From Amphibalanus amphitrite (taxonomy: Eukaryota; Arthropoda; Thecostraca; Balanomorpha; Balanidae): a DNA stretch of 64,000 nt. The notes beneath the pieces are model-generated. The model ran no database searches and was not told where the DNA came from. It was given only the letters and a program-made list of their open reading frames with translations. Of this stretch, positions 52,613 to 64,000 are shown piece after piece; the stretch's first letter is position 1; each line of letters opens with the position of its first letter. The translations under genes and the position numbers were made by a program. Location: NCBI RefSeq assembly GCF_019059575.1, contig NW_024881611.1, positions 1,023,200-1,087,199 on the forward strand. Reading direction: 5' to 3'.

Positions 52613-55600
52613 ATGCCAACAGCTATGTCTGAACCACCGCCTCTCATGCGGACTGCGTCAGCGACAACGGTAGAACCAAAGTGGCTTCGGGAAGACTCTG
52701 CTGGAAGGGACGAGGAATGGAGTCCGTCAGGGTGTGTGAGGAGGACCCAGAGCGGCTCCTCTCCCGTAGACAGTGGTTCCGAGAGCGTCTTTCAGCCAGT
52801 TGGCAAGGACGAGATCAAGATTGAAGTCCATTCACCAAAGGTAGGTGCACAAATGCATGGTGTTCATTCGTGTTGAGAGTATATTTTTCTGTTGGGTTGA
52901 TATATATAACGGAAATGCAAGTAAGAAATGGGTTTTGATTTTATATCCATAGTGGAATGAACAGTAAAATGTCTTATAGGTAGTTTTGATGACTATTGCT
53001 GGTTTCTTTATTTTGGTCTAGGTTGAGCGGCCGTCGTCTCCCTCGGCGTCGGACGACGATCCTTTGTCAGACCGCGCTGCGCAGTCTCTAGTGAGGAAGG
53101 AAGTGTTCCGGTGTCGGTCGCCGTCACCGTCTGAGGACTTCATCGGGTTCACTGAGGTGGACCGGGACAAGTAAGCAAGGGCATGGCCTAGTGTACCTTT
53201 GTGTTGAAATTCGATCAGGTTTTTTTTCAGACATTGTCCTAGACACAAGAACACCATCTTGCTGACTGCTTATATTCTTTTTTCAGTGCTTGTTACATCT
53301 CCAATGCAAAAAGGAGTCTGTTATTGCGTGACCAGTCGGACATTCGAGACTCTGCGGAAGGCAAGTCGACAGAATTCAGGCAGAAAAAAAAAAAATACGC
53401 AGGTCGCGTCTACCCAGGGGCTCCGCCACTGAGGGGGGGGGGGAGGTGTTGCGTGGTCCATACCTTCCCAATAATTCAGTCCCGTAATGCTGCCTAAATG
53501 TATAATAGAGGTGTCCATTTTTGGGTCATACCCCTTATATTCAGAGTTTCAGACCGTGGCGGAGCTCCTGTTATTGCCATAGTACTATCAGCCTTGCACT
53601 ACTGTATACTTCTCCCAGAGAAATTACCGGTTTGTTATACATATCATTAGATCTGGACGCTGCAAAGAGATTCAATGGTCTGACTGCATTCATTATATTG
53701 AATCGGCACCTTAACTAAATGCAAAACGATCAATTATATCTTATTATTCTATTTTTGCAGTCTTTGCTGAAGGAGTGAGCATCGACAGTCAACGTTTCGT
53801 CATAAACTACCGGGACGTGGCTGGTCTCGATGATGGCAACATATGTGGGTATATCCCTTCCTCTGACCTGTTTCAGCGCCTGCAGGCAAAATTATTCACT
53901 GGTGGCTCTTCGGCTTGTCAGCTTTTCCTGATGATAGGTTGTTAAAGAAAGAATCTGGAAGAGAGGATGACTTTTTAGGTTGAACAAGAACTTCTTGATA
54001 ATGAACGAAAATGTTCTTAAAGTTGCAGTCATAAAAACCATCACAGACACACTTTTACGTCTAATAGAATAGTAGATTCTATTAGACGTAATAGTAATAA
54101 TTTAGTAAATACCTAATCAACTACGCTCTCGATCAAGTCCTTAAGAATCATTTATCATTCGCCCTACTCTCCGACAGTTTGTGACGTATGCTGCCGTGAT
54201 TTGGACGGGGAATGTCGTATCCATGGAGCTCTGAAGGTCATATCCGACACCAAGGTAAGGGACGGGTCGGCTTGGTATTCTCCACACATGTTCATTCAAT
54301 TTTCTTTTATGACATGGGTGGTTGGCTAATTAGACGTCATGCTTATTGCTTAGATCACAAAAGGGTACCAGGGGCATTATAAAGCCTTCGGCGTCTTTCT
54401 GCCTATTGATGTGGCACTATTTATAGATATTGTCTGCGCTGCAGCAGTCTTCAACCAGTCTTGACACACCTAAGCAAGATCAGGTTCTAGGACAGCTCTA
54501 TAGCATATATGTTCGCAAATCATGCTTGACTGATCTTCAAACAGGTCAGGTCCATTCGTACGTTACATCATCCGTGGTCGACGTTTTGCGCTATATGTAT
54601 GTGCGCTTATATTCCAGGCACGACCCGGTATCGGAGATTCCGAAAGGGATGTCAAAACGCTGCCGCCTTCTCTTAGCTCGGCTCAGTCAAGAAATCCAGT
54701 ATCTGGCACCGGTAGGTTGACAAGGCAAAACGATGGCATTACATAACGTACGTTAGTGGACATTGTTGCAAACATGTATTGATGGTGTTTGTTAACCCTC
54801 GCCCGTATAGGGGGGGGGGTCGAACGGACCCCCCCCCATGGTTTTTCGCGAATAACTCGCGTAAAAAGCGGCCGATCGCGACGAAACTTTCAGTACCCTC
54901 GCGTTGATCAATTTTACACCTACCCTGAAAAATTCATGACCCTGACCCCAATGACCTTTGACCTGTGACCTACTTTTCGAGACCATGTTTGGCCGGAATC
55001 GCGATTCGGCGTATGTCGGCTCGCATTAGCCGCGCGTTTGCAGTCTTTTCGTGGTTTCAAGCGTTCAAACATGTGATATGATGTTGCCCCCATGCATTAG
55101 GGTGGGTATCAAGGTCACCTGAAGGTCAGGTCAGGTCATTGACCTTTGGTGACCTCGGTTCACTTTTTCGAGTTTGACATGTTTCTAGGCCAGTTTTTGG
55201 AGCTGAATTCGAATTTAGCAACCATATGAACATTTACGAAGTAGTTTTGGTGCCTTCGTAACATGTTACGAAGCTGTCAGAGGCAGTTGACACCTACTAG
55301 GAATACCCGGCAGGACCCCTACTGGTTGACCTGACCTGACCTGACCCGACCTGGACTAAATGCATAAAGACATCATCTGTGATCAAAACTAACATGATAT
55401 TCGTGATCAGCGCCCCGAAAAACCCCATAGCAGCCACACTTTACGACGTTATAATAGGTCCCGATTTTTCCCGAGTTTTGGGTCATTGACCTGACCTGCA
55501 AGGTCAATCAATGACCTAGGACCTTAAAATTAGGTATCATCGGCTTCCTCTCGTCACGGGCAACACGCTCGTTTTTTCCGCGAAGCTCTAGCTCGATCAG

Positions 55601-57004
55601 GGGCGAAACGGCAAGGGGGGGGTCCAACGGACCCCCCCCCCCATTATACGTTCGCGGCTGGAAAAACACCAATACGGGCGAGGGTTAAACATGTATGATG
55701 GTGTTTGTTAAACATGTATTGATGGTGTTTGTTTTGAGATTGTAAATGCCAGGATATTGTGTGCCCATTTATGTGAAACGAAGGCCATCATCCATTCATT
55801 CTGATTCCAGGAGTCTGGACTGAAAAGGATGTTCCGGCGCGCCAAAGACTCGGTCCTTACGAGGGCACCCTGACCACCGAGCAGGCTCGGGCCCGAACGC
55901 CCGGGTACAAATGGCAGGTTAGTTTGTGATTGCTGTCGAATCTCCATGCGAGTCTGACACTATTCGCTCTTCTGGCAAAACTGTTTTTTTATAAATTTAG
56001 CTCGAATGTTTGAATGGACGGATGGACAGTGCCGGAGCCTACGCTAAGCAGAGCTTGTTGCGTAGACCCCGACCCCTACCGTCCGGTCGCGCAATTCCAC
56101 GCAACGGGAGAATTTAGATGCCAAAGTTTAACGAGCCTTAAAGCCGGACATGGCCTGTCCCACTCAACTGACTTCAACTGGCTGCGGCTGCTCCCACCAA
56201 CCGCAGACCATCCCCGTCAGGAGTCTCAAATATCGAGCGCCGGAGCGACTCGAACCCGGGCTCTCACTACCGGGAGTCCAACGCTCTACTAACTGAGCTA
56301 CGGGACAGTCTGTTATGTTGACTGTTATGCTGGTTTTGTAGTTATATCTCGAACAATAATATAGCTGAAGTTCCATCACTTGAACATTGGCGCTTCTTGT
56401 TTTTATTGTTTGTTTTTTTTTCTTTTTAGTTAAGTAGGCTATAAAAATATCACTAGATAGGAGATAACCAAAAATTGAAATTTGTCTAGGATTGATGTGC
56501 GAATTGTTTTGCATTTCAGATCAGGAAGGGCCAACGCGTGCATCACTTGGTGAATACAGAAGACCCGAGCTGCAGCAACTGGCTCAGAAGGGTCAACTGT
56601 GCCCGCTCAGAGGAAGAACAAAACCTAGTGGCCTTCCAGTACCGGGTCAGATATACTTCAGGTGTGTTGTAGTCTAAAAATCCATGGAAAAAATTCCTAT
56701 CTGTAACGTTTTACATTCTATGTACGTTATTCCTTGCGCCGCCTGCAGCCCTTACCGCTGATTCTTCTCGGTTATCAATGGCTAGTTTTCTTGTCCCAAA
56801 ATGTGCAATGCTTTTATCATTTATTTACATATTCATTATTGCTTTGAAATATATTTATCGACTTTTGCAGGACGTCAAAGCCCATTCCGGGGGGCTCAGA
56901 GCTGCTGGTGTACTACGGAGACGAATCGGCCCGGGAGCTGACCGTCCACTCGGAGACGTCTGGGGAGGCTGTGACCTCCTCTTCCGCCGGACCGTCATCG
57001 TCAG
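52613..57004 (+). CDS. PRDM9-like PR/SET-domain protein, nine exons, frameshifted (partial)
   Basis: Exons: 52613-52840, 53022-53170, 53287-53360, 53761-53844, 54178-54254, 54618-54711, 55811-55917, 56520-56661 and 56871-57004. Phases agree throughout, apart from a one-base shift within exon 8. The middle encodes a zinc knuckle, CDVCCRDLDGECRIH, with C-x2-C-x7-C-x2-H spacing like that before the PRDM9 SET domain. SET follows: GVWTEKDVPARQRLGPYEGT, NWLRRVNCARSEEEQNLVAF and GSELLVYYGDESAREL; this resembles PRDM7/9 more than PRDM11. In exon 8 the frame ending FQY (to 56642) is followed one base short by GQIYFR (from 56645), the frame needed for exon 9. This is a one-base deletion, an assembly error or pseudogene decay. 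Intron 3 uses a GC donor (GAAG|GCAAGT). No KRAB domain is apparent and no C2H2 zinc fingers were found downstream. The start at 52613 is tentative. PRDM9 methylates histone H3 and places meiotic crossovers in mammals; function here is unknown. Confidence 0.85.
54055..54091. repeat. Perfect 16-bp hairpin in a PRDM intron
   Basis: TTACGTCTAATAGAAT is followed by loop AGTAG and its exact reverse complement. It may be a MITE remnant or an intronic RNA hairpin. The stem is shorter than a typical microRNA precursor. Confidence 0.65.
54792..55688. mobile_element. piggyBac-like MITE, family A copy 2 (PRDM intron)
   Basis: TTAA borders at 54792-54795 and 55685-55688, with the same inverted ends and G/C hairpins as 45607-46507, in the same orientation and only slightly diverged. 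It inserted in a 20-odd-bp local repeat (AACATGTATTGATGGTGTTTG), copies of which flank it on both sides and follow at about 55688-55733. Confidence 0.88.
55133..55145. promoter_or_regulatory. IR-1 ecdysone-receptor-type palindrome in MITE copy 2
   Basis: AGGTCATTGACCT is identical to the site at 45950-45962. A second conserved palindrome, GGGTCATTGACCT, lies at 55480-55492. Confidence 0.45.
56003..56306 (-). mobile_element. tRNA-derived SINE, copy 2 (PRDM intron)
   Basis: On the minus strand it begins GTCCCGTAGCTCAGTTAGTA, followed by box B GGGTTCGAGTC, and ends CAACAAGCTCTGCTTAG then TCCATTCAAACATTCG. The head is better preserved than at 47018. The A-box region resembles a tRNA but the 3' acceptor half is absent, so it is a SINE. 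Confidence 0.8.
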
Positions 57005-58595
57005 GTCAGTACCTCGTTGGCGGTTCTGATCATTTGGTATCCATTGAAGGGATCGACCTTGTACTGGCATTCGCCTGTCTTCCGATAGCTGCCGTCTTGG
57101 CCGTTCCGGTTGGTTGGAAGTCTTTATTTTCTGATGGGATCTGATGGAGATCGGGACAGGGGGATACGTCCAAAGAACAACTGGATTAGATGCTAATCGG
57201 AGCATCAGTCTTGCAAGTTAGGTACCATCTACAAATGTTTTGGCGCAGTTCTGAATGTACAACACCGGTAATGCATTGTATTCACCAAGGGGTATAGATT
57301 GGGTTCGTTGAGATGGTATTTCAGCTTGCGATTTAAGCATCGCGTTTGCAGGGGGTCCGATGGACTACCCCGGGTTTTCGGTCATGCCCCCCTCCCCCCC
57401 CCCCCACACACACACACACAAAATCAGCGAAACGCGTAGCTTCATATCTTTGGACACGTTTGATATTTGAGGCTTACGAAAGCAGTGTAGTGTAATAAGA
57501 CGTCCTAAATCATGGCCCATCGCAACCTGAACAGAGGCTTGGCCATGCTGTCATTCCAACTAAAAAAAGACGCCAAAACAAATGGTGAAACAAGCCGTTC
57601 GCCTTCTGAAACACACGCCAGAGCACCTGCACTACCGTAGGTAGACGGGGAAGGTGGTTTGGTCGGATGAGTCGCCGTTTATTATCCGCTGAGTTAGTTG
57701 CATTATCACCTGAACCGTCAAAGGCCGTGTGTGCGTGCGACCAGTAGCTGACGTGCCGGCCGTCACCAGTGTCGAATATCCGGTCTGGATCCAAGTCTGA
57801 GGAGCATGTTGACTGATCAGATGTTTTGCGATGTCCCAGCTGCCTTCCTTTGAAGTCAGATAAAAGCACCATCAAGGAATCAGCGACGAGTAATACCGGA
57901 ACAACATCCTACCCGACGAATGTATAGAGGCGCTCAACCGGAGGGTAGAATAGAGCTTGGTTTCTGAACGTGCATTGATGCCTCATTCAAGTCCAGTGTC
58001 TCAAAAATTTGTCGATTTGGGTGGGACACGATTCCAAATAAAAATAGTTTTCTCCCCCACCTCTAATTTTCAAGCGTAATCTCTTTATCCCATTTTTGCC
58101 CAGAAAGAACATCTGCACGTGTAGTCGAATTACGTCGCATAGGCTACCACTTTTGTGTAGAAGTCTATGCTGTTATCCTTTTTCCACACTTTTTTAGGAG
58201 GGGTCTTATCAGACCAGGAGTTTTCCACTCTCATCCCCCTCAACGGTTATAACTCAACTGAACAGCTGTTAGATACCATTCGTGACCTGAGATGACCTCA
58301 GGAGCATAAACAGGGGTCACGGATACCATTTTCATGCTCAGCGTGTCTAAATTACTTGTAATTCAATGTTTGGGAGTGTTTATAATGGCTTTTGTCCAAA
58401 ACGGGCGCCTTTCAATTTTTCCCCATTGACTTATAATGTGGAGGTCGCAAGATTGACCTGACATCATCGATATCAAAATTCTGAGATAAACATTTTGTAC
58501 ATACTATTGTTCTTAGCAATCGCTGAAAAATTTAAAGCGACGGGTCACTCGGTATAGCTATGGCAGACATTGAATTTTTTATGTGGTGAGGTCAC
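57005..58595. other. Downstream of last visible PRDM exon
   Basis: I searched for C2H2 zinc fingers (C-x2-C-x12-H-x3-H) and further splice-bounded frames and saw none. A poly-C/(CA)n run lies at 57390-57420. The right half (58130-58595) has AGGTCA-type motifs and may be decayed transposon DNA. Confidence 0.45.
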
Positions 58596-59590
58596 TTAAC
58601 CCTATTCCTGGCGGGGGGGGGGCCTCAGGAGCCCCCCCCTGAGGTTTTTTGGTTATTTCTCCCAAACGCGTTGAGCTAGGAAGCTCAAATTTTCTGACTT
58701 TTCCTAAAAGGCTTCTACGCAACATGTCTGAAAATTTTGAGTTGATCTGACCTCAGGTCAGGTCACCAGAGGCGGTTTGGTGACCCTACCTCAGAAAAGT
58801 TTGCAATCACGCCAGAGCTAGAGTTTTTGACCGATCAATTTCTTCTCTTCAGGCTTTAGTTAGGGTACCAGTATGTGCAATTTGTATATCTCGGAATTTT
58901 GATATCGGTGACCTAAGGTCAGGTCAGTTTCGCGACCTCCCCATTATAAGTCAATGGGGGAAAATCAACTCCCTGTTTTTACCACTAAAACGGGTCGGAA
59001 TGGCCCCATATACCATACATGACTTCATATACGATCAACCTTCACTACCTTGAGGTCTGTTTTGCTGTTGGGCAGCTGTGAGGTCATGTGACGTCATCAA
59101 AGGTCACCAAAGGTTTTTGGCCAATAACTCCGTACAGGAACAAGATACAGACGCGTGGATGGTCTCATTGTGTTCAGCTCGTCAAGACGCATCGAATGAT
59201 ATACATGATGACCTCGAGGTCACGTGACCTGAGGTCAACCTTTGACCTTGACCTTTCGAGGTCAACATATATATCATTCGATGCGGATTGACGAGAGGAT
59301 CACGATGATGCCCTTAGTTTGTTCCTATCTTGACTAATTCGAAAGTTATTCGAGAAAAACTCTCCATATCTAGCGCCGCCATTTTGACTTTTTCGACCCC
59401 TGTGACGTCATCTTTGACCTGACCTGAAAATGACCTTAGTAAAAATTGTAGATCTTGACCGTGCGTATCCGATGCCGTTTACCGTTTGTCGCTGCGATGT
59501 GTAGTTTTTGAGATCTGAAGGGGGGGCCGAATCGCCCCCCCCCCCCCGCCAGTTTCTTGTCCCGGCGGAGCCCGCCAGGAATAGGGTTAA
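58596..59590. mobile_element. piggyBac-like MITE, family B
   Basis: TTAA lies at 58596-58599 and 59587-59590; inverted ends are CCCTATTCCTGGCGGG and CCCGCCAGGAATAGGG. Inner G/C-run hairpins and dense AGGTCA/TGACCT motifs repeat the plan of family A with a different sequence. A palindrome AGGTCACGTGACCT near 59216-59229 fuses two half-sites with an E-box. No open frame of note. Confidence 0.85.
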
Positions 59591-59845
59591 GGTAACCTGG
59601 TGACCTGACCTTAAATGAGCTTGGTGTAAAATTTGTTCACCATCTGTAGAATTGATGTATGATAAGATACGCCGCCGTTTTTGAAATATTTGCGAAAAAC
59701 CGCAATGGGTTTGGGGGTGTTCAGACGCCCCCTCCCCAGCAGGGCATGGGTTCATCCATGTGCCAAGGAAAACCTTACCGCGATTGATTCAGCGTGAATC
59801 ATCCCCTCGGTGACACACCCTAATGCGAACCCATATGGGATAGCA

Positions 59846-62800
59846 GGGGCATTCCACGTCAAATCGAACAAAAATCGGCTGTTTTGCAACTTACCATCAG
59901 CGATTTCATTATAAAATTGTGAGCGAGTTCCTGTGTCGCCCCGGACATTACAATGATGTTTTTTTGCACATTCTGACCACAGGTCTTCTAAATATAGGGC
60001 ATCAAATTTTTACAAAATTTTGCATCTTTATATTTTGAACGACCATAACCTTGGTTGTACTTGTTTGATTTGAATGAAAGAAACCTTACTGTTTAGGTAA
60101 TTTCTTAAGCATTAGTTTAGAATTGCACATACTTGAATATATGACCTTGAAATTTGCTTAACTCTGTTCTTAAGCACAAAAATTGAAATAGCAAAAAACA
60201 CGCCACCTTCGATTTGGCTCATTTTCATATATTTTATTGCCTAACTTATTCTTAACAACCTGTGAAAAAATTAGAGTGTGCCATTCATAAGTTTTGAAGA
60301 AAATGGCAGATATGGAAACGTATGTTAGCACGCGCAGTGGAGGGGGAAGAGCGAATTTCGCCCCACCCCTTCTGTTTTTCGCCAATATCATAATATTAAT
60401 GCGAAATTAATTATGGCTACCTGTCCAGAATTGAATTGCACATCTCATCGTGCAAGTAATAAGAAAATCGGTTCACAACTGTTCTAGTAATACGGTGTAA
60501 AGTGAATATCCTGTCGCCGCGGCGACGCGGCGACTCGGCAGCCGGCGCCGACCGCTACGCGCCGCCTGAATTGTAGACTGTGCCGGGACGGAACGGAACG
60601 GTTCCGTCTTTACATCGCGCTCCTTACCGCTGATTACGTTCGATTCGCGTCAAATTTTGTGAGAAGACTAAGAAATGTTCAGGCAATCTTATGGTGATTT
60701 TTTTTTTAATCGGTTGGTAAACATTTGAAATATGAACGTGTAAACACAAAATTGTGATTGCTGCGTTTGCCGCGTCGGCCGATCCCGCCTCAGCCGGCGA
60801 CATCTTACTCTTAGCAGGCCTCTAACTGCCATGTTTATTATTGGATTAACTAGAAATTCACCATACATACTCAAAAATGTATGTTCTTTCGTATAGTGAA
60901 GTTAAGAAGACGTGAAGATATCGTTGTGTGATAATGCTTTCGTTTACAGGGTGCCCCATAAGTTCGTTCTCACATTATGTTTGCATGTGAAACAGAGTAC
61001 ATTGCGTTTTAATATATTTATGACCCCTCAATATGCTCCTCATTTAATAGGCAAACACATGAATACATGCTGCAGCATGCCAACCGGCATGTTTGGCTGC
61101 AAAGTAGGCTTAACCCAGACTGACTTGACATGCGCCGTGAGCTCCTCGAGGCTGGAACAGCGCTACGCTTCGACGAGCCTCAATTTCAGCATAACCAACA
61201 AATTTTTATGAAATTTTGATCCAATGAGGTGCCTGGCATGTGATCTTGCCACAAATGCCTGTCACAGTCTCCTTGCACCGCTTTTAAGCTTTGCTTGACC
61301 TGTGCACTGATGCACTGTCTTGCCTGAAGATGGGCCTACGGGCTACGACCTCCCGGATGCCATTTTCTCCTCTATAAATATGTTCATACTCGCGGTTTGA
61401 GTTCAGCTAGAGGGCTGAAACTCCTCCTAGATGTTCTTGGAAAAGCATTCTGCTTCCCAAAACTGTTTCTGGGTTGCCACTTGCAACTTGGTCAACTCCA
61501 GAACGCCTATAATCCCACAACACAGTGACCCTGACCTTTTGCATAGGAACATAACGGGACGTAACGGAGGCCTCCTCCTTCGCCCTTATGGGGTTGTTTT
61601 CGGGTTTGGACGGGTGTTTCCTTTCCAACGTGGACTAGTTAGTCCTGATGACCTGGTTGATGTCATCAGCCCTCTGTTTTGTTTAGCCTCAGGCATAACG
61701 AAACTCATGTTTGGCCATTTTAAGACGTTTTTGACTGTTTTGAGCCCTCCGGTAAGCAAAGCTTAAGTCACCTTGAGTTATGTACCCCGAAAGAACACTC
61801 TTAGACAGCTGGTAATCCATCCTGAAAAGTCTGCTTACCAACTTTGTAACCCTTTGACCTTTTTGATGGCCACTTTGGCGCCACACAGTTTTGGCCACTT
61901 GGCTCAATCCTGAGGGCTGACTGGAAAGAGGATAAACTTGCAGTGACTGACTCCCGACAAATCATCGGTGTCACTTGCTGACTGTGCGTCCAGTTAGCGA
62001 TGGACATTGGCTACAGACTGGTAGGCCTCAATCACCCTCAATCGTCGCGAATGGTCACGTGCTGACTAAATACTGAGACGTACCCGTATCGGAGACCTCT
62101 ATGTTGCAGCGTTAGCCGTCTCTGTAGGAAGCGGGCTCTATAGCAAAAACTATTTTGTCTACAGAAGTTAGCTACTGTGGAGCATATTTTTACCAGCCAT
62201 GGCAACCACGTAAGCTCAGTTACGAACCAATTTCAGCGTGCTTTTAAGCAAGAGAGCCTAAAAACGTAAAATTTAGGTGAGAACGAACTTATGGGACACC
62301 CTGTAATTTACTTCATGATGCATTTCCACACGGCTCAAAATTCAACGCAAAATACCGTTTGCCTGAGACACTTTTACTATGGAACGTGAATGCTTGACTA
62401 CGATGACTATGCATTTCCATTCTCGCAGAGTTTGGGATATCACTAATCAGCAATCATTCATTTCAGAAAGTGTACACAAGCAAGCATGTCTTGACTGTCT
62501 TTCAAGGTCACGCGCGGTTGCGTGATGTTGATGCATGAAAACGGCGTTTGCCGCGAAGGTTATGAATGGCCCACTCCATTTTTTTCACAGATGGTTAGGA
62601 ACATTGTGACGACATAATATGTAAAAATTACCCAAATCGAAGGTGGCGTGTTTTTTGCTATTTAAATTTTTCTGTTTTAATTCAAGGCCAAAGGCATTTC
62701 AAGGTCACTTCAATTTAATTTTATAATTAAAAATCAAAGCCTTATCAATTGCCTACAAGACCCTGTTAATATCATTTTGATACCAGAGAAGGAACCAGAG

Positions 62801-62992
62801 TTATAGACATTTAAAAATTGATGTGTGGCATTTTTGGCTATATTCGATGACCTATATCTCAGCGATACGTTATCAAATTTCGAAAATATTATACGTAACT
62901 CAGTTTTGAACCATGCCCAGTCTGCCTACAAATTTTCAGAAAAATCGAAGGGGATGACGGATTTCGGTGTTTGATTTGACGTGGAATGCCCC
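59846..62992. mobile_element. Non-autonomous DNA transposon, copy 2, carrying a nested insertion
   Basis: Same inverted ends as 4173-5974 (GGGGCATTCCACGTCAAATC and complement), with AGCA duplicated at 59842-59845 and 62993-62996. The sequence is collinear with copy 1 except for small indels and one 1.36-kb insertion at 60947-62303. Without the insertion the length is about 1.79 kb. Confidence 0.9.
60947..62303. mobile_element. mariner/Tc1-like element, decayed, nested in another transposon
   Basis: 27-bp terminal inverted repeats start CAGGGTGYCCCATAAGTTCG (one mismatch between ends). TA flanks both sides (60945-60946 and 62304-62305), and the empty site in copy 1 (near 5282) confirms insertion. 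The 1,357-bp length equals a complete mariner. No intact transposase survives; short minus-strand frames are interrupted by stops and shifts, so a decayed transposase is only suspected. Confidence 0.85.
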
Positions 62993-62996
62993 AGCA

Positions 62997-63951
62997 GCCT
63001 AACGGCTGCTCCATTTGCGCGGCACGGATTGCTGACCGATCACATTTCACCAGACAACTGGCGTACCGACTGTAGAGACCGACACAGCAATACTAAATGC
63101 CGGATCACCTTCTTTCACCATTGCATATGTCAGCAGACAGGGGCGGGGAGCTACACGGCTGTGCTATCTTCCCGGTGCGTTTTTCAGCAACAATGTAGGA
63201 TCATGCTGCTCGTCATCACACACTACTACTGTTTTATGCGGTTAATATCGATCCACTGGGCTGCGCTGTTGTGTTATCAAGCTTATACATGACCACGATT
63301 TTATATCTGAAGTTGGTATGGAGACTTCAACTGTAACACCTTTTTACATTTTGTGTTGTGTGATATCAAATTTGTATGCGCTCTGTTTTGGCTGCTTTTT
63401 ACTGGTGACATTTTAATATCTTGTCTTCAGTTGAAGGGAAAATAAGGTTCAAAAGTGTTTATTGTAAAAGTGTTGACTGAAGCTTCAATTTACCCCGTAT
63501 CCGTGGTCAAATGTAATAGTGCAAGGGGTCAGATGTTGCAATTACAAACAAAGGTGGTTTACAATGCAACATGTGTATTCTGGCAAATAGGATTGATTAC
63601 CAATAAGAGGATTGTTGTCATAAATGCAGTTCGAGCCAAAGCGGAAGCCTTCTTCGCTTTACATAATTAGCTTTTTAAAAACAGAAAGGCGAAAAAGGTC
63701 CTGTGGACGGATATGTGAATGGAATGAAACGCTCAATGAAACCTCCAAGAAACGCTCATAGCTGGTTTTACCTAGCCTTAGTTCAGAAACACGGCACAAG
63801 TCAATGGTTTTGGTCGCACGACAATTCCTTGCCTCTACAGCGGTTTGGGGTAGAGCTCGTTCGATCGTCTGGGGAGTTGGCCGTTTCTTTTTCACTCTAC
63901 AGGGTGATTTTTTTACTTGTTAAAAAGTAATGAGGTTAAACGGCGCTAAAA

Positions 63952-63954
<3 letters not shown>
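62997..63954. other. Right-end unique DNA without a recognised gene
   Basis: Open frames such as 62981-63292 and 63455-63670 (+) are short, lack domains and have no splice support. Nothing else was recognised. Confidence 0.4.

Positions 63955-64000
<46 letters not shown>
63955..64000. repeat. (TA)n microsatellite at the window edge
   Basis: A nearly pure AT dinucleotide run extends to the end of the window; its full length is unknown. Confidence 0.95.

Noticed and set aside
57005-58595. Hidden zinc-finger exons of the PRDM gene
   Set aside because: No C-x2-C...H-x3-H pattern was found in any frame read.

Overview
The window is animal (metazoan) nuclear DNA: short coding exons with GT-AG introns, a nuclear tRNA gene, a tRNA-derived SINE and several DNA-transposon families. 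Ecdysone-type palindromes and the transposon mix fit an arthropod, possibly a crustacean such as a barnacle. That placement is inference and was not tested. Bacterial features (operons, ribosome binding sites, CRISPR) do not apply.

Layout. 1-21.5 kb is GC-rich with no recognisable gene; it holds one 1.8-kb transposon (4173-5974) and small GC-rich minisatellites. 21538-23315 is a giant inverted-repeat (foldback) element. 24224-25422 (+) is a two-exon NR2C2AP gene. 27958-35510 (-) is the C-terminal part of a UNC-115/abLIM actin-binding gene ending in a villin headpiece, with a tRNA-Leu(CAG) gene antisense in one of its introns. 37510-41314 is a 3.8-kb element with inverted ends and repeated subterminal motifs. 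41550-47736 (-) is a nearly complete nine-exon sorting nexin 4 gene (about 452 aa). 52613-57004 (+) is a PRDM9-like gene: a zinc knuckle plus PR/SET domain over nine exons, with an apparent one-base frameshift inside SET and no zinc-finger array seen downstream. 57-64 kb is mostly transposons, including a mariner-like element nested in a second copy of the 4.2-kb-region element.

The genes are unrelated in function: a nuclear-receptor cofactor, an actin/cytoskeleton adaptor, an endosomal recycling sorting nexin, and a chromatin methyltransferase-type protein. The shared theme is the mobile DNA. A piggyBac-like MITE family (TTAA target sites, CCCT ends) sits in introns of both SNX4 and the PRDM gene. 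Each of those two copies carries two perfect RGGTCA-N-TGACCY palindromes, the textbook ecdysone-receptor element, plus many AGGTCA half-sites.

Exon boundaries were read by eye and checked by reading-phase continuity and protein similarity recalled from the families; no database search was possible.
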